From assembly GCA_035379625.1 (NCBI GenBank), contig DAOSVM010000001.1, forward strand, positions 62,001-126,000: a stretch of 64,000 nt of DNA, given 5' to 3'. Below the pieces are notes generated by a model. That model did no database searches. It was given only the letters and a program-made list of their open reading frames with translations, and had not been told where the DNA came from. Of the stretch, positions 36,444-44,787 are shown piece by piece (the first letter of the stretch is position 1; every line of letters starts with the position of its first letter). The position numbers and the translations under genes are program-made. Source of the stretch: DAOSCP01 sp035379625. Its GTDB lineage: Bacteria > Bacteroidota > Ignavibacteria > Ignavibacteriales > DAOSCP01.

Positions 36444-36821
36444 CTATTTTGCTTTTGGTTTTTTAGTTCCGTATTTGGATCTACCTTGTTTTCTATCATT
36501 TACTCCGGAGGTATCTAACGCACCTCTAATTATATGATATCTCACACCTGGCAAGTCTTTAACTCTACCACCTCTAATTAAAACTATTGAGTGCTCTTGT
36601 AAGTTATGACCTTCGCCTGGAATATATGCTATTACCTCAATACCATTTGCCAATCTAACTCTGGCTACTTTTCTTAAAGCTGAATTAGGCTTTTTAGGTG
36701 CGGTTGTATAAACTCTTGTACAAACACCTCTTTTCTGAGGGCATGATTTAAGCGCAGGAGACTTACTTTTATAAGTCTTAACTTCTCTACCTAACCTTAC
36801 CAATTGATTAATCGTTGGCAA
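36444..36821 (-). CDS. rpsL: 30S ribosomal protein S12
   Basis: The protein has 125 residues. PTINQLVRLGR, TAPKKPNSALRKVARV and PGVRYHIIRGALD are conserved; the lysine and proline sites where streptomycin-resistance changes occur look wild type. The start is TTG (TTG CCA ACG), with GGGAGG 6 nt upstream and no ATG available. It is the first gene of the super-operon. Confidence 0.97.
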   Translation of the reverse strand: MPTINQLVRLGREVKTYKSKSPALKSCPQKRGVCTRVYTTAPKKPNSALRKVARVRLANGIEVIAYIPGEGHNLQEHSIVLIRGGRVKDLPGVRYHIIRGALDTSGVNDRKQGRSKYGTKKPKAK

Positions 36822-36949
36822 TGATATCCTCCCAAAATTATAAATTTAGTTTTATAATATACACAAAAAAATATAAAATATCAAATTAATTTTGATATTT
36901 CTTTGAAATTGGGCAAATATCTTTTTATTTGATATCTGCTTTGATTTAC

Positions 36950-36978
36950 GCTAGAGGAACAGCTAATCTGTTCTTAGC
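36950..36978 (-). promoter_or_regulatory. Hairpin in the rpsL leader
   Basis: GAACAG (36957-36962) pairs with CTGTTC (36968-36973) around a 5-nt loop, and the outer GCTA/TAGC ends can pair across a small internal loop. It would sit near the 5' end of the super-operon transcript, about 130 nt before the TTG start. It could be a feedback site for a ribosomal protein or a transcript stabiliser; the sequence alone does not decide. Confidence 0.5.
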
Positions 36979-36995
36979 ATTTTATTTTTGTCATA

Positions 36996-37027
36996 CAAAG
37001 ATAATATTAATATTTTTAAAAGTCAAA
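36996..37027 (-). promoter_or_regulatory. Bacteroidota-type promoter of the ribosomal super-operon
   Basis: On the minus strand TTTG (37027-37024), a 20-nt spacer and TATCTTTG (37003-36996) match the Bacteroidota consensus TTTG-N19/20-TAnnTTTG exactly. Transcription would start about 36990, giving a leader of about 170 nt before rpsL. Confidence 0.75.
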
Positions 37028-37151
37028 TTAATCTTTATATTTTTTTACTTTTTTTTTATAAAATACTACTCAATTAAACACGAAATCAAGCTTATAACCT
37101 ATTTAACCTCCTACCTAGATCATATAAATAATATTTAATTTAATTTCTTTA

Positions 37152-37177
37152 GCTCGGACAGTATAAGCATATACCCA
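37152..37177 (+). repeat. REP-like element, copy 3
   Basis: The core GCTCGGACAGTATAAGC (37152-37168) is identical to the core of copy 4 and differs by one base from copy 2. It continues as ATATACCC, matching the others, but no strong GC hairpin follows. It may be a decayed copy. It lies between the rpsL promoter and the flagellar terminator. Confidence 0.6.
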
Positions 37178-37289
37178 TGCAACCGTACTTACATTTATAC
37201 ATTATTACTATAATTCATAGCTATTTATTAAATAATGTTTATATACAATTATTTACGAAATAGCATATTGTATCTCAATTTAAAATAAA

Positions 37290-37318
37290 AAAAGCATCCT
37301 TATAATAAAGATGCTTTT
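37290..37318 (-). terminator. Terminator of the flagellar block
   Basis: AAAAGCATC (37290-37298) pairs with GATGCTTTT (37310-37318) around an 11-nt loop; on the minus strand a run of T (TTTTTTTATTTT) follows. It lies 16 nt after the flgM-like stop codon. Confidence 0.85.
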
Positions 37319-37333
37319 CAGTATTTTTAATAT

Positions 37334-37579
37334 TTAAATTTTCTTGGCTAAATTCTCGGCTGTTTTTCTAATAATATCTTTTTGATTATAAAACCCTTCT
37401 GCAACTTTTTTCTTGATAGCTTCTAAATCTATCTCACCTACCGATAGCATCTTTGCTTCTTCTGAAATTTCGGCTTTATCTACAAGTTGAGATTTAAAAT
37501 CAGTTTTCTTACTTTCTAATTTGTTACTTTTACTAATATCTTTATTAAAAAATGAACTATTTATTCCTCTTATTTCCAT
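37334..37579 (-). CDS. FlgM-like anti-sigma-28 factor (putative)
   Basis: The protein has 81 residues. The second half (VDKAEISEEAKMLS, then LEAIKKKVAEGFYNQKDIIRKTAENL) has the FlgM pattern: a Val-x-x-Ser-x-x-Ala start, then a helix with VAEGxY and a final amphipathic helix that grips the sigma factor. The first 30 residues are polar and probably disordered, as in FlgM. FlgM holds sigma-28 until the hook is done. Position at the end of the fliC-fliS-fliD block and a sigma-28-type promoter nearby support this. Sequence similarity is short, so the call is moderate. Confidence 0.65.
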   Translation of the reverse strand: MEIRGINSSFFNKDISKSNKLESKKTDFKSQLVDKAEISEEAKMLSVGEIDLEAIKKKVAEGFYNQKDIIRKTAENLAKKI

Positions 37580-37589
37580 AACAACCTCA

Positions 37590-37904
37590 TTATCTTAGGT
37601 AATTTGACAATTTTTTACTATTATTAAGAGATACAAGATCTTTGTTCAGTTGTGCTATCTCGTCTTTATGCTTTCTTATTATATTATCGAATTTTTTATT
37701 TATTTCTTTAATATTTTGCTCATTATTTTTTATTTCTTTATCAAAATATTTTTCATCAATTTGTTTAATTTTTTCAAGGAAGCCATTCAAAATATTTATT
37801 GCATCATTTAATTTTATTATATCATTATCATCAATTTCATCAGACGATTCAATCTTTGTTATAATTTCATTTATGTATAGCAATATGTCATTTAAATTTT
37901 TCAT
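37590..37904 (-). CDS. Small coiled-coil protein, possible flagellar chaperone
   Basis: The protein has 104 residues, nearly all alpha-helical and coiled-coil (INEIITKIESSDEIDDND; EINKKFDNIIRKHKDEIAQL), with many Asn, Lys and Ile. No family is recognised by sequence. Small helical proteins after fliD and fliS are often FliT- or FlgN-type chaperones that hold filament-cap or hook-junction proteins, and its place between fliD and the flgM-like gene suits that. This is inference from position. Confidence 0.5.
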   Translation of the reverse strand: MKNLNDILLYINEIITKIESSDEIDDNDIIKLNDAINILNGFLEKIKQIDEKYFDKEIKNNEQNIKEINKKFDNIIRKHKDEIAQLNKDLVSLNNSKKLSNYLR

Positions 37905-37917
37905 AAATTTTCAATTC

Positions 37918-39756
37918 TTATAAAAGCGAAGAACTACTTACCCCACCAAAAAACGAATTGAAACTATTTTGAGAATTTATCATTGCTGCTAATTGATTCT
38001 GCATCTTAGTAAGTCTACTTTTCATTGTATCTGCTTCTTTATCAATTCGTTTTGTAAGTGTATCTATTGAATTACTTAATTGTGATATATTTTTATTATA
38101 TGATGTAGTCAAATTCGTAATCAATGCTGTTCTTGTATTACCATTAGAATCAGTTCTTCCATCTAAAAAAGGTGCTATCACATTATATTTAAATTGTTGA
38201 GCAAAACCATAATTTGTATAATTTGTTTCATTTATAGCTGTACCAGTTACATCTTTATTAAAAAATGCTTCAACTTCATTTATTTTTGTAGAAATAGCAT
38301 TATTAAATTTAGTAGTATCACTAATTTTAAGACCTGTATCTATATCAAATACTATGCCCATATCTTTCAATGTTTTGATATCACTGTTAGAACCGACCTC
38401 AATATTAGCTGTTTTTTTCAATAAATCTATTAAAGCATAAGCCGTTTGATCTCCTGCCAACTTTCCTCTACCAGAAGTAGATCCAGAAGACATATTATTT
38501 TTTACGTATGAATAAACATCGTTAAATTTTGTAATAAAATCGTTAATCTTGTTAGTTATTGATGTTTGATCTTGATTTATTTGAATTGTTTGCGTTGTTC
38601 CACTAGTACTTTTTAACTCAAAAGTAACACCACTTACTAAATCATTAATAGTATTTGAGCTTTTTTCAACATTTACACCATTAAACTCTAATTTTGCATT
38701 TAATTCAGAACCAAGATATACCCATCCAGCAGTTGTTTGGCCATTATTTAATTTTGCATTCCTATCGTTTATAATAGCTGATGTTATACCCAACGATTGT
38801 AGAATTGAGCTTCCAGTATCATCAGAAATATTTAATTTTCCTGAGCCTGAAGATTTCGCCATAAGTGACAATCGATAATTGTCTGTACTTGGTGTAAATA
38901 CCGAAGCTGATACTAAATCAGAAAATGCTTTATATTTATTGCTATCGTCAAAACCTATCGATTGAGCAATATCTGTAGTTGTATCAACAGCTATATATGC
39001 TCCTTTTATATTGGAGCTTAATTTTAGTTTTCCACTTTCATTTGTAGCAGTAACCCCAATATTAGCAGAATTTACCTTATTAATGATCTCATTTAACAAA
39101 TCATTATAAGTATTATATGTTTGATTTGTCAAAGTAATTTCCTTCGTTGAACCACTTAAATTTATTTTGAATTTATTATTAGTGTCATTCAGTGTTATTG
39201 GTGTAAAAGCCAAAGAATCACCATCAATAATTTTAGCATAATAATCCCCATTTATAGCACTCTGCAAACTCGTCATTACATCCTTAGATAATCTATTACC
39301 ACTTGTTACTGCAGACAAAGAAATATCAACAGTTGAATAATAAGTACCGTCATTAACTTTTATAGTGTGAGTTTGAGCACCATTTCCAAGCGAAGATATA
39401 TCAGATGATGCCACCTGATTGCTCATCAAAATATCATTTTTTGCTAATTGGTTAACTTTTATATTAAATACTGCAGGAGTTGCAGTAGATGTTGCCGTAG
39501 CATTTATAATTGTACTATCTGAACTAGTAGCACTTTTCCCTTGAAAAACAGAGGATGTTCCTGTCTGAGCTAAATCATTTATAATACTTTTTAAATTCGA
39601 TAATTTAGAACTGACATTCCCCCAGATCGAAACTATCGAACTTAAATTTGCTTTTTTATTGCTTAATGGAACGACCCTTTTATTAACCTGATCTTGCTTA
39701 TAGGTATTTATATAATTTGTCATTCCCGTAGTTGTTAAGATGCTCATATTAGACAT
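37918..39756 (-). CDS. fliD: Flagellar filament cap protein FliD
   Basis: The protein has 612 residues. The FliD N-terminal domain (about 30-130: LSSIVSIWGNVSSKLSNLKSI, FQGKSATSSDSTIINATAT, FNIKVNQLAKND) and C-terminal coiled coil (NISQLSNSIDTLTKRIDKEADT) are typical, as is YAYIDLLKK-like text before the end. FliD caps the growing filament and lets flagellin fold. GGAGG precedes the ATG. It follows fliS by 19 nt. Confidence 0.93.
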   Translation of the reverse strand: MSNMSILTTTGMTNYINTYKQDQVNKRVVPLSNKKANLSSIVSIWGNVSSKLSNLKSIINDLAQTGTSSVFQGKSATSSDSTIINATATSTATPAVFNIKVNQLAKNDILMSNQVASSDISSLGNGAQTHTIKVNDGTYYSTVDISLSAVTSGNRLSKDVMTSLQSAINGDYYAKIIDGDSLAFTPITLNDTNNKFKINLSGSTKEITLTNQTYNTYNDLLNEIINKVNSANIGVTATNESGKLKLSSNIKGAYIAVDTTTDIAQSIGFDDSNKYKAFSDLVSASVFTPSTDNYRLSLMAKSSGSGKLNISDDTGSSILQSLGITSAIINDRNAKLNNGQTTAGWVYLGSELNAKLEFNGVNVEKSSNTINDLVSGVTFELKSTSGTTQTIQINQDQTSITNKINDFITKFNDVYSYVKNNMSSGSTSGRGKLAGDQTAYALIDLLKKTANIEVGSNSDIKTLKDMGIVFDIDTGLKISDTTKFNNAISTKINEVEAFFNKDVTGTAINETNYTNYGFAQQFKYNVIAPFLDGRTDSNGNTRTALITNLTTSYNKNISQLSNSIDTLTKRIDKEADTMKSRLTKMQNQLAAMINSQNSFNSFFGGVSSSSLL

Positions 39757-39775
39757 GGCGTCCTCCTTTCATAAC

Positions 39776-40117
39776 TTAATTCTCTTTTTGCTTAAAGACT
39801 TGTTCCCAAGTATTTCTTAACTCTGACAACATTTTTTCGACTAAATCAAAATTTCTTTTCCTTGTTTGGTCTTGGCAAAATCTATAAAGATTAAATAAAT
39901 CCATTGACATTTGAGTTGCTTCTTCATCTTTAAAATTCAATGAATCTATTAATACCTGTATAGCTTTATTAGTTTTTTCAATATTTTTCTGCTTTGCATT
40001 TGCTATTGCAAAATCATATACTTTTAATATTAAAACTTCTTGTGGTGCATCTAAAATTTCATTTTCTAAATATCTATTTACATTTTGGTTTTTCTGATAT
40101 TTCGGATTTACAATCAT
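39776..40117 (-). CDS. fliS: Flagellin chaperone FliS
   Basis: The start is the ATG at 40117 (MIVNPKYQKNQNVNRYLEN); the longer frame starts with TTG and lacks an SD. The protein has 113 residues and the four-helix FliS pattern (ILDAPQEVLILKVYDFAIANAK, then LNFKDEEATQMSMDLFNLYRF in blocks). FliS binds flagellin's C-terminus to stop early polymerisation. It lies between flagellin and fliD. Confidence 0.88.
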   Translation of the reverse strand: MIVNPKYQKNQNVNRYLENEILDAPQEVLILKVYDFAIANAKQKNIEKTNKAIQVLIDSLNFKDEEATQMSMDLFNLYRFCQDQTRKRNFDLVEKMLSELRNTWEQVFKQKEN

Positions 40118-40151
40118 ATTTACAACCAATATAATTTATTTTTAAATACAA

Positions 40152-40175
40152 AACACTCCGCCTAAGCGGAGTGTT
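40152..40175 (-). terminator. Terminator after flagellin
   Basis: AACACTCCGC (40152-40161) pairs perfectly with GCGGAGTGTT (40166-40175) around CTAA. On the minus strand TTTTG follows. It lies 20 nt after the flagellin stop and should separate abundant flagellin mRNA from fliS and fliD. Confidence 0.88.
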
Positions 40176-40195
40176 AATTGTATCAATATATGTTA

Positions 40196-41068
40196 TTATC
40201 TGAATAATGCAAGAACATTTTGAGGAGCAGCATTCAATTGCGCCAACATCGATGTAGCAGATTGACTTAAAATTTGTCCTCTCATTGCATTCAATGATTC
40301 CATAGCAAAATCTGTATCAAAAATTCTACTTGTTGAAGATTTAGCATTAGCTATAGCTGTATTCAAGAAATCTTCTTTTACATCCAATCTTTGTACAAAG
40401 TTACCAATACTACCAAGAGCGGTAGATATTGCACTTTTTAATGTTGCGAGGTTATTTTGTAAAGTTGTACTTGTATCACTTGCTATACTAACAGCATTTG
40501 CCGCAGTGAAGTTAGACAAACACGCCGAAAATGATGAATCATATCCACCTTTAGCTGCAACGCCTGTAGCAAAGTTAACTTGTAATGTTTCATTAGAATT
40601 AGCACCGATTTGGAATACAAAATTTTGGGCTTTTGAACCTGCACCTGCTGCACCTGCACCAGATAACAAGTTAGTATCATTAAATCTTGTACTCTTTAAG
40701 ATATTGTCAATTTCTTTAGCTAAAGCATTAATATCACTTGCAATAGCACTTCTATCTTTTGCAGGATCTTGTGCATCAGCCATTTTTCCTTCAATTTTTG
40801 TTAACAAGCTAGAAATACCAAGCAATGCACCTTCAGCTGTAGCCAACATGTCTTTTGCTGAACCTATGTTACCAAGGGCAGCAGACATTGTTGATATTTT
40901 TCTTTCAAGAGCACTACCTACGTTGAAACCTGATGTATCATCGGCTACATTTTGAATTCTTTTACCTGATGATAATCTTAATTGTGCTTTTTCTGTTTGA
41001 GAATTTACTTTTGCTAATTCATAGTAAGCTTTTAAAGCACCTACGTTTGTATTAACTCTGAAACCCAT
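40196..41068 (-). CDS. fliC: Flagellin
   Basis: The protein has 290 residues, a short flagellin. The conserved N-terminal D0/D1 (RVNTNVGALKAYYELAKVN, LRLSSGKRIQNVADDTSGF) and C-terminal D1/D0 (FVQRLDVKEDFLNTAIANAKS, ATSMLAQLNAAPQNVLALFR) flank a small variable centre rich in Ala, Gly and Ser. One cysteine lies in FSACLSN, which is unusual for a flagellin. GGAGGTCC gives a strong SD. A sigma-28-type promoter lies about 70 nt upstream and a strong terminator follows. Confidence 0.95.
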   Translation of the reverse strand: MGFRVNTNVGALKAYYELAKVNSQTEKAQLRLSSGKRIQNVADDTSGFNVGSALERKISTMSAALGNIGSAKDMLATAEGALLGISSLLTKIEGKMADAQDPAKDRSAIASDINALAKEIDNILKSTRFNDTNLLSGAGAAGAGSKAQNFVFQIGANSNETLQVNFATGVAAKGGYDSSFSACLSNFTAANAVSIASDTSTTLQNNLATLKSAISTALGSIGNFVQRLDVKEDFLNTAIANAKSSTSRIFDTDFAMESLNAMRGQILSQSATSMLAQLNAAPQNVLALFR

Positions 41069-41101
41069 AATTGGACCTCCATGTTTTAATGTTTTCGTTT
41101 A

Positions 41102-43585
41102 TTAGGCTTCCGTGCCTATTTTTATTTTCTTTGACTTATTATCGATATTTTGTTTTAAAAGTTTAGACTTTTCTATTAATTTTTTTTGAACGTAATAATA
41201 AAATGTATTTTTTTCAAATTCTTCTTTTGCTAAAGTTCCTGCTTTAATTCCTGTAAGAATTTCAATTGCTTGATCTATATTCTCAATAGCAAATATATGG
41301 AATTTTTTCTTTTTTACAGCATTAATTATTTCATCATCAAGCATTAAATCATTTAAATTTAATGTTGGAATTATAACTCCTTCGTTACCTTTTAAGCCTT
41401 TTACTTTACAAATTTGATAAAAACCTTCTATTTTTTCATTTACACCACCAATAGGTTGTATTTCACCTTTTTGGTTGACCGAACCAGTTACAGCTATATT
41501 TTGTTTTATTGGAATTTCAGCAATAGCCGAAAGTAACACACAAATTTCAGCCACAGATGCGCTATCTCCATCTATATGACTATAAGCTTGCTCAAATACT
41601 ATATTTGCATCAATACTTAATTTTTGATGTTTTGCAAATTTTTCTTTAATAAAACCAGTTATTATCATTGCCGCTTTATTGAATGTTTTTCCGCTAAGCC
41701 CTACTTCGCGCTCAACTATACTAATTTTCCCATCACCTGCAGAAACCGTAGCTGTTATTCTTGCTGGTTTACCAAAAGTATAAATATCACTTTCATATAC
41801 TGTTAAACCATTTATTTGACCTACTTTTTCTCCTTGTGTATCAATTAAGTATTGACCTTCTTCATATAATTCAACAATATAATCATCTTGCAGCGAATGC
41901 CTTTCAATCATATTTTTATAAGCTTTTTCTATATGTTCCTTTTTAACAAATTTTGAATTTTCATCTAACGCCCAAAAATTAGCTTCACGCATTAGGTCCG
42001 ATATATATGAAAACCTCAATGTAAGCTTTTCCTTCCTCCCTACATATCGCGCCGAATATTCAAGCAATTTAGAAAGTGCTTCTTTTTTAAATTGTAATAA
42101 ATTTTCTTTATTTATTATATTTTTCAAAACTGATAGATATTCCTGTATTTGATCTTTAGAGCTAATTTTATAATCTATATCAAAATCGGCCTTTACCTTA
42201 AATATTTTTTTAAAATCGTCTTCATAATTTGATAATAGCCAATATGAATATTGATTACCGATTAAAATAACTTTTAGGTTTATATCTATTGGTTCAGGTT
42301 TTAATGTTGCTGGTGCCGATTGATAAGTCCCATAAATATCTTGTATTTCTAGCCTCCCGTATAGCAAAACTCGTTTTAGATTCTTCCAAATATTTATATC
42401 CTCAAAAACATCCAGGGCATTAAGAACAAGATATCCCCCGTTTGCTCTTAGAATAGAACCTGCTTTTATCTTTGTAAAATCTGCTTCCCAATTACTTTTT
42501 CCATCAGCATATTTTTCAATTGTACCAAATAAGTTATTATATGAAGGGAATGTTTCTATTACTACAGGACATTTATCAACATTTGAATTATCTAAGATAA
42601 TATTTACTTTATAATCAATTATATCAGATACTTCAAAATCTTCCTCTTCACTAATAGGATTATTCAAAAAACTTTTGTTTTTTCTTTTGAAAATATCAAG
42701 ATTTTCGAGAACACTATCTTGAACACTTTTTAAGAAATCAATAATTTTAGAATTATCTTTATATTTAGATATTAGTTTATCAATTGCTGCGCTTACAATT
42801 TTTTTTGCACTTTGTTTCTCTAATTCGATAATTTTTTCGTCAAATTCTTGCGAAATATCAAATCCCTCTTGATATAATACTTGCAGCTCTTGTTGATATT
42901 CATTGTATTGGTCATAAATTTTCTTCAAATCCTTTTTTGATATTTTACCTTCAGCAACTAAATCATCTAAATATGCAATGGGATATGGTTTCCCATCTAT
43001 TATTGGCATTAAATCGGATTTTGTATAATCCCCTTCCTTAACTTGACCTAGGCAAAAACCTTTAGTTTCTAATTTTTTTTCAAATTCTTGTAAAATTTTC
43101 TGTTCTTTATCACTAAACTCTGATAATATTTTTTTCTTTTTTGCTAAAAAGACATCGCTTTGCAAAGCTTTTGGTATGTTGTCTTGGAAATACTTTATAG
43201 TAATTTCCATATCTTGCTTAAATTCAATTGCTTTGCCAGCTGGGAAGGTAATTAAAATTGGCCGATCTGGATCTTTAAAATTGTTTACATAAACATAATC
43301 ATAAAGCTCTGCCTTTTTTGTAGATATTTCTTTCAAAATCTTTTTTACAGTAGTATCTTTACCAGTACCGGATAAACCAGCTATAAATATATTGTATCCT
43401 TGTGCCCACAGCCCAACACCTAATTTCAAAGCTTTTAAAGCCCGTTCCTGGCCTATAATTTTATCAATCGAATCTATTTTTGATGAGTCCTGTATTTCAT
43501 AATTATCCTCGTCTATTTTCCATTTTAATTCATGAGGGAATAAAGGTTGGTATTTTTTTGCTTTTTTAAACATTACTTTCTTCAA
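41102..43585 (-). CDS. Lon-like AAA+ serine protease (AAA_32/Lon_C type)
   Basis: The protein has 827 residues. It is not classic LonA but the Lon-like family with an AAA_32 ATPase domain, as in E. coli YcbZ and its relatives. The N-terminus (FPHELKWKIDE, IIGQERALKALKLGVGLWAQGYNIF) leads into Walker A GLSGTGKDT (70-78); a coiled-coil insert (about 150-290) follows. The region ILRANGGYLVLNALDVF is the Walker B side. The C-terminal S16 protease domain has the Ser in HIDGDSASVAEI and the Lys in GGVNEKIEGFY, so both catalytic residues are present. It is cytosolic by its lack of a signal or TM segment. Substrates are unknown. Confidence 0.88.
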   Translation of the reverse strand: MKKVMFKKAKKYQPLFPHELKWKIDEDNYEIQDSSKIDSIDKIIGQERALKALKLGVGLWAQGYNIFIAGLSGTGKDTTVKKILKEISTKKAELYDYVYVNNFKDPDRPILITFPAGKAIEFKQDMEITIKYFQDNIPKALQSDVFLAKKKKILSEFSDKEQKILQEFEKKLETKGFCLGQVKEGDYTKSDLMPIIDGKPYPIAYLDDLVAEGKISKKDLKKIYDQYNEYQQELQVLYQEGFDISQEFDEKIIELEKQSAKKIVSAAIDKLISKYKDNSKIIDFLKSVQDSVLENLDIFKRKNKSFLNNPISEEEDFEVSDIIDYKVNIILDNSNVDKCPVVIETFPSYNNLFGTIEKYADGKSNWEADFTKIKAGSILRANGGYLVLNALDVFEDINIWKNLKRVLLYGRLEIQDIYGTYQSAPATLKPEPIDINLKVILIGNQYSYWLLSNYEDDFKKIFKVKADFDIDYKISSKDQIQEYLSVLKNIINKENLLQFKKEALSKLLEYSARYVGRKEKLTLRFSYISDLMREANFWALDENSKFVKKEHIEKAYKNMIERHSLQDDYIVELYEEGQYLIDTQGEKVGQINGLTVYESDIYTFGKPARITATVSAGDGKISIVEREVGLSGKTFNKAAMIITGFIKEKFAKHQKLSIDANIVFEQAYSHIDGDSASVAEICVLLSAIAEIPIKQNIAVTGSVNQKGEIQPIGGVNEKIEGFYQICKVKGLKGNEGVIIPTLNLNDLMLDDEIINAVKKKKFHIFAIENIDQAIEILTGIKAGTLAKEEFEKNTFYYYVQKKLIEKSKLLKQNIDNKSKKIKIGTEA
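41139..41165 (-). promoter_or_regulatory. Sigma-28 (FliA) type promoter of flagellin
   Basis: On the minus strand TAAACTTT (41165-41158), 11 nt and ATCGATAA (41146-41139) closely match the FliA consensus TAAAGTTT-N11-GCCGATAA. It lies inside the 3' end of the Lon-like gene and would give a leader of about 65 nt for flagellin. Confidence 0.78.
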
Positions 43586-43653
43586 TTTTTGTTTTTAAGT
43601 TAATATTTTTTTATTTTATAGTCAAATTTTTTTAAAATAATTTTTAAGTGAAT

Positions 43654-44787
43654 ATGGATAACTCATTGAATACCAATAACAAAGTAGCTTTAATTACAGG
43701 TATAACTGGCCAAGATGGAAGCTATTTAACAGAAATTCTTTTAGAGAAAGGTTACACGGTTCATGGAATTATCAGACGAAGTAGCTCATTTAATACCGCA
43801 AGAATTGACCATTTATATAATAATCCTGACATTCTTAACAAAAATCTTTTTCTTCACTATGGTGATTTAGTCGATACTAGTAGTTTACATAGATTATTAG
43901 AAAAAATTGCTCCTGATGAAATTTATAATTTAGCAGCACAAAGCCATGTTAAAGTAAGTTTTGATGTTCCTGATTATACTGCACAAGTTGATGCATTAGG
44001 TACTCTTCGTTTCCTTGATGCAATCAGAGAAGTAGGCCTCGGTAAACAAACTAAATTTTATCAAGCCTCCACAAGCGAACTTTATGGAAAAGTTCAAGCC
44101 ATCCCACAAGATGAGAATACTCCGTTCTATCCAAGAAGCCCTTATGCTGTTGCCAAACTCTATGCTTATTGGATTATTGTAAATTATCGTGAAGCTTATA
44201 ATCTTTTTGCTTGTAACGGTATTTTATTTAACCATGAATCACCTAGACGTGGTGAAACTTTTGTTACTAGAAAAATCACTCGTGCGGTAGCATCAATAAT
44301 TTTAGGTTTACAAAATAAATTGGTATTAGGAAATTTAGACGCAAAAAGAGATTGGGGATATGCTCCCGAATATTGTGAGGGTATGTGGAGAATTTTAAAT
44401 TACCACCAAGCTGAAGATTGGGTTTTAGCTACTGGTGAAACACATACTGTAAGAGAATTTACTGAGAAGGCTTTCAAAACTTTAGGTATAGAAATTGCTT
44501 GGGAAGGCTCAAATGAAAATGAAAAAGCAAGAATTATTTCAATTGATAATGCTAACGAGTTAATCAATTCTGTAAAAACCAAATATAGCACTAACAATTT
44601 AAAAATTGGCGATGTTGTTGTAGAAGTTTCTCCAGCTTATTATAGGCCCACAGAAGTTGATATTTTATTAGGTAATCCCCAAAAAGCAAACGAAAAACTT
44701 GGCTGGTATGCTAATACAAAATTTGACGATTTAGTAAAAATTATGGTTGAAGCAGATTATAAAAAGATTGCAGAAAGAGGATATTAA
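43654..44787 (+). CDS. gmd: GDP-mannose 4,6-dehydratase
   Basis: The protein has about 377 residues. It turns GDP-mannose into GDP-4-keto-6-deoxy-mannose, the precursor of GDP-fucose, rhamnose and perosamine. The Rossmann motif is TGITGQDGSYL, the RR loop GIIRRSSSFNTARIDH, and the active site has STSELYGK with YAVAKLYAYW (Tyr and Lys). The ATG at 43654 is chosen; a GTG two codons earlier is also possible and no SD decides. It is divergent from the Lon-like gene and overlaps the glycosyltransferase end by 4 bp. The next enzyme of the pathway is not in the window. Confidence 0.95.
   Translation: MDNSLNTNNKVALITGITGQDGSYLTEILLEKGYTVHGIIRRSSSFNTARIDHLYNNPDILNKNLFLHYGDLVDTSSLHRLLEKIAPDEIYNLAAQSHVKVSFDVPDYTAQVDALGTLRFLDAIREVGLGKQTKFYQASTSELYGKVQAIPQDENTPFYPRSPYAVAKLYAYWIIVNYREAYNLFACNGILFNHESPRRGETFVTRKITRAVASIILGLQNKLVLGNLDAKRDWGYAPEYCEGMWRILNYHQAEDWVLATGETHTVREFTEKAFKTLGIEIAWEGSNENEKARIISIDNANELINSVKTKYSTNNLKIGDVVVEVSPAYYRPTEVDILLGNPQKANEKLGWYANTKFDDLVKIMVEADYKKIAERGY

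Larger units (their letters stand above)
36822..37333. other. Intergenic region between str operon and flagellar block
   Basis: These 511 bases contain, from left to right, the rpsL leader with a hairpin (36950-36978), its promoter (36996-37027), an AT-rich stretch without visible genes, one repeat copy (37152-37168) and the terminator of the flagellar block (37290-37318). I see no coding sequence. Confidence 0.7.

Noticed and set aside
37334..37579. rod-binding or other unrelated small protein instead of FlgM
   Set aside because: The Val-x-x-Ser-x-x-Ala and VAEGxY patterns and position fit FlgM better, though the evidence is short.
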